Source: Impatiens glandulifera (taxonomy: Eukaryota; Streptophyta; Magnoliopsida; Ericales; Balsaminaceae). Taken from it: a DNA stretch of 64,000 nt. The position numbers were made by a program, and so were the translations under genes. The stretch's first letter is position 1. Each line of letters starts with the position of its first letter. Under the pieces are notes generated by a model. That model saw only the letters and a list, made by a program, of their open reading frames with translations. It was not told where the DNA came from and did not search any database. The stretch lies in contig NC_061868.1 of the NCBI RefSeq assembly GCF_907164915.1, positions 49,413,689 to 49,477,688 on the forward strand, read 5' to 3'. This document shows positions 23,392 through 33,299 of the stretch, in pieces.

Positions 23392-23640
23392 AAAGGGATG
23401 GAACAGCCTTATCCCAACGATATACCGATGTGGGATGAGTTCCAGCTGAAGGTTAAAACAAGATAAGCCCGACCAGGCTTCCAGGCGCTCGGTCGCATGG
23501 AGGCCGGGCGTCTGCTTTTCTCGCTGTGGCCATCTACTCTTTCTCGGTTACGAGATAGGCATACAGCTCGGTCGCGTGGCTAAGGGTTTATCGGTCACGT
23601 CCGAAAACCCTCAGTCCAGCCATTAACCTGAATATATATT
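23392..23640. repeat. GC-rich block in the 3' flank of CYP706 copy B
   Basis: About 250 bases of much higher GC than the surroundings, with GCTCGGTCGC occurring twice and an inverted CGACC/GGTCG pair. It is repeated, about 90% alike by eye, at 41852-42100 downstream of copy D. No long open frame. CCCACATCGG on the minus strand (about 23429-23438) resembles the plant snRNA upstream element, but no snRNA follows. Nature unknown; possibly an old transposon remnant carried along by the P450 duplication. Confidence 0.6.
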
Positions 23641-23913
23641 TTTTTTCTTCTGTTTTTCTCAATTCCAATCAAACAATCATCATTAACATCATTCAAAATC
23701 AACTCATTTATGACCAGATTATACCAGTTGGGGTGGAAATCCATCCATCACCCAATTTTCAAATATCCCTTATCTGGAAATTAGGCATTCAACATATACC
23801 TTTTGCATAATCATTAAATTGGATTTTAAAAGGAAGGGTTGATACCTTATACAAGCTATTGACATTTTCTTAATTAATTATTGCCAATTTGAAAGAAGAA
23901 AAAAGTTTGAAAA

Positions 23914-25539
23914 TCATACATGATCAAGAACCTCATCCGAAAGCCTTTGCATTGGCACTGCAAGTAGAGGCATCTTCTTCTTCACCACTATCCCAAATTC
24001 CTCTGTAAAATCGACTGCTTCCCCTCCTTGGGGCAAATGCCAATCGAATGAGTGCAAAAGCGAAGCCAATATATAACTTACCATCTTTTCAGCCAAAGGA
24101 ATCCCTGCACAAACCCTTCTTCCAGATCCAAACGGAAAGTAGTGAAGATTGTTTCCATTGTAATCCCATTTACTTCCTTCTTCCCCACCCAAGAATCTCT
24201 CAGGCCTGAACTCAAGTGGGTTTTCCCAAACATCTGGGTCCCTTTGAATTGCTGAAGTGTTCAGAAAGACCTTACAATCCTTGGGAATGGAGTATCCTCC
24301 GACGATGCAGGTCTCGCTTGGACGACGCGGAACGTTCAATGGAAGAGGAGGATGCAATCGCAAGGTTTCCTTCACAACAGCATCCAAATACCTAAACTTT
24401 GGTAAATGGGTTTCTTCAACTAAGCTCTTATCTCCAACAACTTGCGTTATCTCTTCTTGAACCCTCTTCATCATTTCTGGGTTGTGCAAAAGTTCTGCCA
24501 TCGCCCACTCCACCGCCGTCGCGGACGTGTCTGTTCCGCCCACCAATATGTCCTGCAGGTAATAGATTGAATTAGTTTCTAATACTATAGATTGAATAGA
24601 AGAGAAGTTAGCTTACCATTATCAATGCCGTCATCTGAGTTTTATTAATTGATATATCAGAATCTTGACAGTTTTTAAGTCCAGTAGAATCTGCAGGAAG
24701 TCCTTTTTACCAATATCACCATCTCCATTTTTAGCCGCCTTCTCTTTCTCTCGTGTATCTATAAGAGGATTCAAGAAACCATCAAGTTCCGCAATAATTT
24801 CGTTTGCTTGCTTTTTCACGCCCTGAAAATCGTATCTCGCTAGAATGGGGAAGAAATCAGAGATGTTAGGAAATTCCAGTAATTTAACGAATTTAGAGGC
24901 TATGGCTTGAAACTCAGCTCCATGTCCATCATGATCCCCTCCTTTAAATGTGCTGCTGCCACCCCATATCATGCTAATAAAAGCATTGAATTCAGTCAAG
25001 AAAGCGATCTTGCCAATCTCAACAGGCAAGCCACAGTTATCATGCAAATGCTTGATTGTTTTCATAACTTGTTGTTTTCTAAGATGATAACAAGCATCAA
25101 TATTTGAGTTACTAAGCATTTCTCTTACAAATAGTTTGCGAATGTTTCGCCAGTAAGGGCCTGAGGAGGACCAAGCAATGTCCATGGCGTTGTGGGTTAG
25201 TGTCAAAGCCGCGATTGTTGGGTCCCGGTTGGAGAAGACCACATCAAAGTCGCGGCAAACTTGTTTAGCCAGAGATGGTGAGCTAACCACAATACAGAGT
25301 TTGCTCCCGAGCCAGAGTTTGTAGATGGGGCCATATTCTTCGGCCAGTTTTGAGAATTCGTGATGCAAGTTTTTGCCAAGAAATGGGAGGTAACCCACAA
25401 TTGGGAGGCCTCTTGGACCGGGTGGCAAAGGTGCTACTACTAACTTGTTCCCTTTTCTCATCCATAGCCAACACAAAATTGCTACTATCAGTAATAGAAG
25501 AACTTGATAAACATAATTTCCTGATAGATTTGCAGACAT
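23914..25539 (-). pseudogene. CYP706-like cytochrome P450 (copy B) with a one-base frameshift
   Basis: Exon 1 is 25539-24617 and exon 2 is 24552-23914, with a GT-AG intron. The product would be about 520 residues, with N-terminal anchor, PPGPRGLP hinge, oxygen-binding GGTDTS, ETLR, PERF and heme loop FGSGRRVCAG. Exon 1 is 923 bases long, one short of a whole number of codons. The lost base lies at about 24676-24680: copy D has CCTTT preceded by an extra T and copy C has TACTTT, where B has only TTTTT. Reading then runs out of frame to a stop at 24631, before the I-helix, ExxR and heme site. Exon 2 shows no damage, so the lesion is recent or is a sequencing error in a T run. CYP706 enzymes are ER-bound monooxygenases, some acting on terpenoids; the substrate here is unknown. 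Confidence 0.85.
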
Positions 25540-25603
25540 TATTTTGCTGCAGTAGGAAAGTTTAGCTAAAAAGAGATATTAGATTTGTGTGTCTGGAAGG
25601 TTT

Positions 25604-25611
25604 TATTTATA
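25604..25611 (-). promoter_or_regulatory. TATA box of CYP706 copy B
   Basis: TATAAATA on the minus strand about 65 bases upstream of the ATG at 25539. The flanking sequence GGTATAAATAAAACCTTCC is shared with copy D. Confidence 0.6.
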
Positions 25612-25639
25612 CCTCATAATATTGTGAAACGAGTCATCA

Positions 25640-26940
25640 GAAAATCAATTATTTCTTGTTTAAGTGGTGATCATATCAAAGAATAGAATAATAAAAATGG
25701 ATCTCCTTTACTAGACATGTAATCTCCTTTAATATATATTGAATCATATCCTAATGATTCACTTTATATAATAATAGACTGTAGGCGGATTTGGTCAGAA
25801 ATGAATGGTTTAAACTTTAAATAATAGTTTTAGGGCCCAATTACCATTTAGGGATCGAACTTGGAACAAATTTATCAAATAGATCTCGAACTTTGAGTTG
25901 AGCTATTTGGGGCTCGAGTTATCAAAGATTTTACCATTCGAGGCTTTTACACAAACAGTATATTATATTTTTTTAATTTTACCTAGCTAGCATATTAGTT
26001 ACATTCAAACAAAACCCTTTTCTCATCTCCACATTATACCTTCTCCTCCGTTACCCATCTTCTTCTTCCATAACAAGCAAGAAGATTATTGAACCTCTTA
26101 TATATGTTTGTTCTCAGCTGAATCATTTTGCGTGATGCATCAGTTCTTTCTCAAGCTAGGCATCAATAGTATATTTTGTATCTCATATGTGTGCAACTGA
26201 AATTTGAGCCAATCAGGGTTAAAAGGCTTCCGATTTGTATGGGAAGTTTGCATGGAAAATAGACAACTTTTTGCAGATTAACAAGAGGGATCTTCGAAGT
26301 AAAGTTTTTCAAATTGGGTGGGGGCTATGAATGGTTTGTTCAACATTCTTCATGACTATGATTTATAGACTGCTTATTCTTAGTCACAGTAATCATAAAT
26401 CTTCAGAAACCAACAAAACTGGAAAGCAAAAAAGCATCCATATGGGAATCAGGTTTATAAACAAAAAAAAATGAAATTATTAGTCTTTTCTTTTAATTTT
26501 TAATCAGGTTTATAATAGCTATTATTTTTTTCTATAATATTTTTTTTAATGTTTTATTTATTATGTTAGTTCAATAAATTACATTATGTAATTAAAAAAT
26601 AAATTCAATTACACATTCTTGTTATATAATCAAGCAATGTAATATTCATACTTGTTTTAGATATATTTTACTAATTTAATTTATTCACTTTTCTTGTTAT
26701 TAATGATTTGAAATATATAAATAAATAAATTAAAATTAATATATTTAAAAACTAATGGATAAGAAAAATAAATCATTAAAATTAGAATTTGTATGTTTAG
26801 TCAATGCTAAACATATGGTTTAGTCATACTAAACACCATTTCAAGCCTAATATAATGGAAAATTATTAGCTCCTCCCCTGATTAATTATAATTATATATT
26901 CACGATCATAATATCTCATTTTCCCTAACCCTAGAAAGAA
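25640..26940. other. intergenic region between copy B and the F-box gene
   Basis: No gene seen. The stretch 25830-25965 (GGGATCGAACTTGGAAC and similar) has the look of a dispersed plant repeat, but no ends can be fixed. 26460-26580 is AT-rich and resembles 35430-35530. Confidence 0.45.
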
Positions 26941-26944
26941 AAAG

Positions 26945-28084
26945 TTGTTGAAGGAGATGATGATGATTGATCTTCCTGAAGATGTGTGTTATTTAATTTT
27001 GATCAAACTATCCATGAAGTCTTTACTGCGTTTACGTTGCGTATGCAAGTTGTTTCGTTCAATGATCGACGATCCTTACTTCATCAAACTTCACCATTCA
27101 CGGTCCCTGGCTTGTCCTGAAATCAGCACGCGCATCCTCTTTTACACCCTCCACGGCCAGGAGAAGGAGAATGTGGATTTCTTCTCCGTGGAAATCGGAG
27201 GAGGAGGAAACCAACAAGCGGTTCACTGCGCTACGTTTCCTATAGATTATTTGTTTTCAGTTCCCTACCCAAAGAGTGACAACAACAACGTTCGTTTTGA
27301 TATTCATTGTGCAGAAGTGAATTTAAAGCTCTTTACCACCGAACACCCGATGAATAGGGTTCCCATCTTTCCCCAGGTTGTGAAAGGCCTGGTTCTCCTT
27401 AAGGATCGAATCTGGAATCCGCTAACCGGTCATGTAACCAGTCTTCCGCCTGCAGAGGAGGATCTTCCCGAATGGCACCAAACTTATAGTTTCTTGGGTT
27501 TCGATCCACATGCAAACCAGTACAAAGTGCTCTGCATAAGTTCACTTTCTGTTTGCAAAATACTGACAATTGGAATAGACGGCATAATTGGCTCATGGAG
27601 ATTCATCAAAACCTATAAGGAGATGCCAATACTCCATACCCCTGTGCTAATGGGTTGCGGCCACGATATGTTGTACCTGAGCAATCGAGACTACTACCCC
27701 GGCTGCATCCAGGCCCTGGACCTTCATACGGAGATGTTTCATACTCCCTCTTTACCTGTGGACGACAACATCAACAGGGGATGGTGGTCTATATACAATC
27801 CGTTCCCAGGGAGAACGTTATTCAAGAAAATGAAAACGATTTGGCTATCCGACGGCAAAGGCGGATGGGACCAGAGATTATTAGACATTCCGAGACCCTC
27901 TAAGGTGTTGGGCACTTTGGGCAAAGTTGAGATACTTCGTTGGCACAGGGGAGATAATGATTTAATATTGGTAGGGTTTAACCTGGAGACTGGATTCTTA
28001 AGAGAGATTCATATTCCTAATTTTCAAAATTTATTTTTTGAAGGTATAATTAGAACCTATGTAGAATGCTTGATTCGATTTTGA
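26945..28084 (+). CDS. F-box protein with F-box-associated (FBA/kelch-like) C-terminus
   Basis: Single exon, 379 residues. The N-terminus has an F-box at about residues 9-50 (IDLPEDVCYLILIKLSMKSL, then LRCVCKLFRSMIDDPYFIKL), the part that binds SKP1 in SCF ubiquitin ligases. The rest has the FBA-type pattern: VKGLVLLKDR, WNPLTGHVTSLPP, FLGFDPHANQYKVLCI. The C-terminus probably selects the substrate, which cannot be predicted. The ATG at 26945 gives MLKEMMMIDLPEDV; a later Met in the MMM run would do equally well. The frame is fully open, which is typical of this large, fast-evolving plant family. I do not recall an F-box gene at the matching Arabidopsis position between CYP706 and MYB42, so it is probably a lineage-specific insertion. 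Confidence 0.88.
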   Translation: MLKEMMMIDLPEDVCYLILIKLSMKSLLRLRCVCKLFRSMIDDPYFIKLHHSRSLACPEISTRILFYTLHGQEKENVDFFSVEIGGGGNQQAVHCATFPIDYLFSVPYPKSDNNNVRFDIHCAEVNLKLFTTEHPMNRVPIFPQVVKGLVLLKDRIWNPLTGHVTSLPPAEEDLPEWHQTYSFLGFDPHANQYKVLCISSLSVCKILTIGIDGIIGSWRFIKTYKEMPILHTPVLMGCGHDMLYLSNRDYYPGCIQALDLHTEMFHTPSLPVDDNINRGWWSIYNPFPGRTLFKKMKTIWLSDGKGGWDQRLLDIPRPSKVLGTLGKVEILRWHRGDNDLILVGFNLETGFLREIHIPNFQNLFFEGIIRTYVECLIRF

Positions 28085-28089
28085 ATTAT

Positions 28090-29230
28090 ACATAATAACC
28101 CGTTTTTTTGATGAAATAAAAAAAAAAAAAAAGAAGTCTTTGTCCTAATTGCTTTGCTTCACTTACTTTTGTTTTGATCAATAGAATTATCATATATGTT
28201 TTGAAAAATCTTAACATGATCATTACTACTTATATGTTAAACATTACTTATATGTTAAACATGATAATCTTAATTATACCTATCTCAAAAACTAAAATGG
28301 ATTGATTCAAGATTTTCAATTAAGGACTTTAGTGAATCAAAATTCTTGATTGGTTTAGAAACTGTCCACCATTATTATGTCACTGACTAATAATGTTATT
28401 TATAACAAGCTTGTTAAGTATTTAAAGATATCATCTCCTTGGGAATGTTATATCAAAGTTCATGATGTATTTTCTGATCCAATAACTTACTAAAACTGAC
28501 TGATGCTTTATATATAATTTTCAAGGATCTTTATACAAATAAAATGTATGAATTTGAGTCAAAATTGATTTGGTGGTTGAGAGAGTGCCTTGTTATAGTT
28601 TAACCGAAAACATAACAAAATAAATCTTATTTAATAAAAATGTTCTTGTTATTCAAACAAAGAGTCAAAGAGTCGATAAATAATAAACTTAGAAAACAAG
28701 GGGAAGATGATGTTATCTCCAAATCCAACAACAGATAACAACACAACAATTCATTCTATTAGAAAAATTAATTTATTTTTTATAAGAAAATTTTAATCAC
28801 ACCAAATAAACATATATCTATCAAATTAATTCACATAACTAATTTTTTATACTAATTTATGTTATAATCTTTTAACTTTAACTAATTGACTAATCCATAT
28901 GAATACCATTTAAAAAGGGATATATAAAAGTGATGATTTGATTAAATATATGAATGACCAAATAACACTAATAAGTTTAAAAAAAAATACAATATCATAT
29001 ATATATATATATTATAAATGATAGTCGTTTATAATATAAATACAAAAATACAAGTATTCATATTGTCACTATAAACACCCGAAACATAACGAGAATAACA
29101 ATTTGGAACAACAATAAAACATAAACAAAAAATGATTATCCACGAACAATTCACGACCGATTTCCAGAAACATACATTACTAGTCCTACATGCGCTCATT
29201 CATTACTCATAAAAATAAATTATAATTTTT
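28090..29230. other. AT-rich intergenic DNA after the F-box gene
   Basis: 28105-28131 looks like an A-rich 3' flank. There is a short tandem repeat of CATTACTTATATGTTAAA at 28222-28261. No gene or transposon end is identified. Confidence 0.45.
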
Positions 29231-29231
29231 T

Positions 29232-29319
29232 ATTTTCTTTAATAAATAAAAATAAATATGTAGTCTTTCTACCTAATTTATATTAGGTTTATAAAAATAG
29301 TAAAGAAAATAATTGAGAT

Positions 29320-29371
<52 letters not shown>

Positions 29372-31049
29372 TTAATTTTTTTTGTATAATCTTGATTACA
29401 ACTCTTTTGGTATTCCGGTCAAACAACCAAAGTTGGGAATCTAGGATCGAATAGATAGATACCAGGAAAGATCAGAATGAATTAATACTAATTATTATTT
29501 AATTTAATTATCTTGGTTGAAGGAATAAGTCAATGTAATATTCAAGTATTATCTTTAAAAGAGACTAAATAATTATAAAATAATAAAATGTTAATGTTAA
29601 TATAGAAATAACACTATTAGAGAAATAAAATTAAAATAATCAAAGATCAAATGCTAATATATTAATAGAGAAATGATTAGGTGAGGGAATTTGGTGAGGG
29701 AATGACGTGGCATAATTTTATTCGCTGAAAAAATCAAATAATTTCTCTATTTTCTCTCTTTCCTCTTACTTTTACATTTTCCAAGGTGATGCCACGTCAT
29801 TCCCTCACCAAATTCCCTCACTAAATTCCCTCACTCTATCACTTCTCATATTAATAAATTAGTGAAAATAAAATAGATAAATTGTGATTAATTAATTAAT
29901 AAAAAAATAAAATTTTGATTAATTAATTAATAAATAAAAGAGGTGTGAAAAAAAATAAATATTTAATTAATAAATATATAAATTAAAAAGAAATTAATTA
30001 GGTTTATTAACATGGACTGAGCCAATTTTTTTTTATGATATATATACTTTCAAATAATTTTTATTAATTGATACATTTAGTTGTATAAATACATATTTTT
30101 AAATGAGTTTTTTTTATAAATAATTTAAGCACTTGTTTGATATGGGTTATTTGAGGATTTATTATGTTTTCTGGAAAAATAAATTATTTTAATTGAAAAA
30201 TTTTAATTTTATAAAATTAATTTAAAATATTTTAATAATTGAATAAGATGATTTAGAAAAAATATAATAAAATATCAAAATCTAACTATTACGGTGATTA
30301 GCTTAAGCACATATGCAAGGTATAACTTAACAACAAACATGTGGAGCTGATTTGATTTTGGTTATTTAAAAATTTTAATTATATTTTTTTTATATAAATA
30401 TGTTATTTAAGGATAATGTCGAAAGTTAGATCGGAAAAATGTATTGATTCGTTTTTGGAGATTTCATTTTTCTTTTACGAATCTTATAACCAAGTAATTG
30501 TATTTTTTTTTTTTAATTATGTTTTTGTGTTGTTTTTAATCATTTTTATTTAGTTTGTATGAATTTAAAAATAAATTGTTTAAGTTTTTAGTTAGGTAAA
30601 TTTTTATAATGATTTTTTTTATTTAAAATTTTAAAAAAATATGGTTAGGATGTTTATGTTTTAATTAATAAATTAAATGATTTAAAATTAAAAATAGATT
30701 ATAATTTATATATGGATTTTAAATAAAATTTAAAAAAAAGTGTAAGAACCAACATAACCAACCTTTTTATTTTTTTAATTTTTTTTGGAAGTAAGAGCCA
30801 CTTATTGCTTCTTTGGTAAAAGGTTATTGAAATAATTAGTAATTCTTTTTAATAATTTGGTTTTGGTATAATTAAAAAAAATATTAAAAGAAACTTAAAT
30901 GATAAAATAAAATAAGATAGTGAGTCCTTTATTATTTTAATTAATTAATTGACAAATCTTGATATACATATGAAAGAAGCTCAGCTTCTATTGGCTGGTG
31001 AGGAGACTTTTAGTTAGGTTGTAGGTATACATAGAGATTAGTTTCTTTT
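29232..31049 (+). repeat. 1.6-kb direct duplication, copy 1 (contains a MITE)
   Basis: Collinear with 35543-37168 from TTTTCTTTAATAAATAAAAA to GGTGAGGAGACTTTTAG, with many small indels. The extra length in copy 1 is a 180-base MITE and a longer (AT)n run (29333-29368). No coding potential is visible. The copies are in direct orientation, about 4.5 kb apart. The flanks show no TG...CA ends and there is no gag-pol between them, so this is a duplication or a repeat family rather than a proven LTR pair. Confidence 0.85.
29668..29847. mobile_element. 180-base MITE with 9-base target duplication (Mutator-type)
   Basis: Left end GAGAAATGATTAGGTGAGGG. Inverse complement of the right end GAGAAGTGATAGAGTGAGGG. 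Both arms continue through TGAGGGAATGACGTGGCA, and the right arm has an extra copy of the TGAGGGAATTT unit. ATATTAATA is present on both sides (29659-29667 and 29848-29856). The uninterrupted duplicate near 35942-35953 carries a single TATATTAATAAA at the same place, confirming the boundaries. No coding capacity. Confidence 0.93.
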
Positions 31050-31053
31050 AAAC

Positions 31054-31600
31054 CCGACAATCCGGACACTTTAAAAATTAAGTATGATTATATATATAGA
31101 TTAGTTAGTTAAAAAATTGAACTTATATTAATATTAAAACGTCTTGCATTTATTAAATTTTGTGTTGAATTTAAAATATATATATAATGTCTTTGTAGCC
31201 TAGTTGCTTAAAGAGTTGTATTTGTTTTGTTAGGTTGTAAATTCGAAACATACCTCTAACATTTTTAATTTTATTTTTAACCGTTTTAAATTTAAAGGCG
31301 GGTCAACCCACAATCCGACCCAAGTATCCAAATTAACCACAGCTCTCGACCCGGCAATTCAGACACTTTAAAAATTAAGCATCATTATATATATATTAGT
31401 TAGTTAAAAAGTTGAACTTATATTAATATTAAAACGTCCCGCGTTTATCAAATTTGGTGTTAAATTTAAAATATAAAGTCTTTGTAGCCTAGTTGGTTAA
31501 AAAGTTGTACTTGTTTTGTTACGTCATACTTCTAGCATTTTTAATTTTATTTTTAATCGTTTTAAATTTAAAAATGAGTTGATTTAATATATATATATAT
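31054..31600 (+). repeat. tandem duplication of about 300 bases with Pol III-like boxes
   Basis: Unit 1 begins CCCGACAATCCGGACACTTT (about 31053) and unit 2 CCCGGCAATTCAGACACTTT (about 31350). Both continue through AAAAATTAAGYAT, GAACTTATATTAATATTAAA, TCTTTGTAGCCTAGTTG and TTTTAATTTTATTTTTAA. GTAGCCTAGTTGGTTAAAAAG resembles a tRNA A box, and GGTTGTAAATTCGAAAC in unit 1 resembles a B box about 35 bases later. This suggests a tRNA-derived SINE-like source. Unit 2 has lost the B box by deletion. Confidence 0.65.
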
Positions 31601-31800
31601 ATATATATTATAAAGAACATTGAAGTATGTATCCAAAAGACATATATTCTTATCCCAAACCTCTAATGTTGCAGCAACAATAATATTTGTATCAAACTAA
31701 AAAAGAAGAATTAAAGAAAATTTAAAACGGGTTCAAGAAGAAATGAATAGACACAATTCATGTATGTAGCTTTTGAACAACTACAAAATTCATCAACCTT

Positions 31801-32864
31801 TCAGACAGGTGGAAGATCATCAACCGTTGGATCAACAGAGGAGGGTGGAATATTATTATTATCATCATCATCATGAGTATCAGTCTCATCCTTCTCACTA
31901 ATCTGCTCCACAGGCGGCGGCGCACGGGCAAATTGCTCGACATGGTCTGATCAAGAAATTAATAATAATATAATTTATTTACTTATTTTGTGATATATAT
32001 ATATATATATGAAATAGTTTTTCTTAGCAATTTAAAAGAATTGATGATTACATTTCACCATTCGATCATAGGCAGGTTTGTCAGAATCCATCAATTTAGC
32101 CGCATCCACATTAAACGGATCTGCTGAGTTAGGATTCTCAAGCAGTTCCGGTAGAAACTTTTCCATTACATCAATGAGGTCTACAGACACGTAATTCAAA
32201 ATCGATATTATTATTATTTATTAGATTATAATATATTATAATAATAATAATAAACTCACCAAATTCGGGTGACCATTTATCACTAATCGCATTTAAGCAG
32301 ACTGTACCGGACCTGAAATTCATATTTGTTATTAATTTTGATAGAAAATTAACAAATAAAAAATAAATACTCACTTAAAATTTATATTCGGATGGTAAAT
32401 CTTGTTTACAAAGACGACCGTAGGACCCGATTTAGGATAATCAAATGGCAACTCTAAACTAATCTTCCATACGCCTCCTTCGTATAGACCTGATCAAGGG
32501 AAAATAACAATAATCAAAAACAGAATATTATAATCAAGAATGAACTAATGAACTAATGAATTAATGAATATATATATATACTTTCTTTTGCTCCATGCAA
32601 ATCCGCATATAGTTCATTCATCGCATTTTCATTCTCTATTTCAACATTAAACTTTTTGATCCCAGTCCTATGTATTGAAAATGCAAATCTCATAAGAAAT
32701 TAAAGATTAATTACATTAGATGATATGGAGAGTGATTTTAAGCTTAATTTGAAGAATGCTTACAGTTTAGTTACGTCCTTATGGAGGCGCTTGCTTGGGG
32801 AAGGCGTCACGGGTTCTTTTTGTTTGTTTAACGACGTGGATGATGAAGAAGAAGACCCCGCCAT
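31801..32864 (-). CDS. E2 ubiquitin-conjugating enzyme, UBE2H/UBC4-like
   Basis: Six exons join in frame: 32864-32764, 32667-32582, 32489-32375, 32312-32260, 32180-32052 and 31946-31801, giving 209 residues. A Ser-rich N-terminal extension ([11 protein letters not shown]) precedes the UBC fold: [18 protein letters not shown], then HPN (95-97), with active-site Cys106 in [14 protein letters not shown], then [16 protein letters not shown]. The end is an acidic tail with Asp and Asn runs. The C-terminal part and the GTVCL context resemble the UBE2H class (Arabidopsis UBC4/5/6), but many positions differ, for example the sequence around SDKWSPEF. It could be a diverged paralogue with altered partners. 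HPN and Cys are both kept, so catalysis remains possible. The last intron uses the donor at 32051; using the nearer GT at 32058 breaks the frame. It probably inserted into the P450 cluster. Confidence 0.85.
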
Positions 32865-33137
32865 GATTGATTCAGAGAAAGGATGAAAAAAGAGGCTTCT
32901 ATAACTAGTGTTCTTTACTTCTTTATCGAGGTTTATTTATACATGTACATTACAGACTATCAACTGATTATTTAACCAACAGATCAAATAAAACTGCTAT
33001 TAGTTAATGAGTTAGTTATAAAATAAAACTGTTATTAGTTATAACTTATAAAACAAAAAATATATTATTTGGTTTGTTAATTAAGTTTGCATTTAGTGTT
33101 TTGCCTTGCTCCTTCAAACATAAGATGGTTTAAGGTC

Positions 33138-33188
33138 GTCCCACATCGGAGAATTAGACTAGGGAAAGAAGATGAGACCAATATAAAA
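33138..33188 (+). promoter_or_regulatory. plant snRNA promoter: USE and TATA box
   Basis: GTCCCACATCG at 33138-33148 matches the plant snRNA upstream sequence element RTCCCACATCG exactly. TATAAAA follows at 33182-33188, 33 bases beyond the USE and about 25 bases before the U2-like start. In plants a spacing of about 33-34 bases is the Pol II type and about 23-24 the Pol III type, so this is Pol II-like, as expected for U2. Confidence 0.85.
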
Positions 33189-33213
33189 TTGGTGGCCTGC
33201 ATCTTAATTAAGC

Positions 33214-33298
33214 ATACTTTTCTCGGCCCTTTGGCTAAAAAATATCAGTTTAAGCTATTGGAGTTACTCACGTGTGTCGCCACCAAGATTTAGTTTAA
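33214..33298 (+). pseudogene. U2 snRNA pseudogene, internally deleted, with 3' box
   Basis: The sequence starts ATACTTTTCTCGGCCCTTTG followed by GCTAA, one or two bases different from the conserved 5' end of U2. It then jumps to TATCAGTTTAA, so about 20 bases are missing, including the branch-point-pairing GUAGUA. The following GCTATTGGAGTTACTCACG and GTGTCGCC resemble, as far as I recall, the 3' half of plant U2, so a second, larger internal deletion is likely. AGTTTAA at 33292-33298 with CA upstream fits the plant snRNA 3' box (CA-N3-10-AGTNNAA). The transcription signals are complete but the RNA cannot work in splicing. It lies about 270 bases upstream of, and divergent from, the E2 gene. 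Confidence 0.82.
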
Positions 33299-33299
33299 T

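Noticed and set aside
23429..23438. snRNA promoter element (CCCACATCGG, minus strand) in the GC-rich blocks
   Set aside because: No TATA at the proper distance and no snRNA-like sequence downstream. The motif alone is common in plant genomes.
24052..24460. Plus-strand open frames across the CYP706 second exons
   Set aside because: Antisense shadows that recur in all copies because the P450 sequence is conserved.
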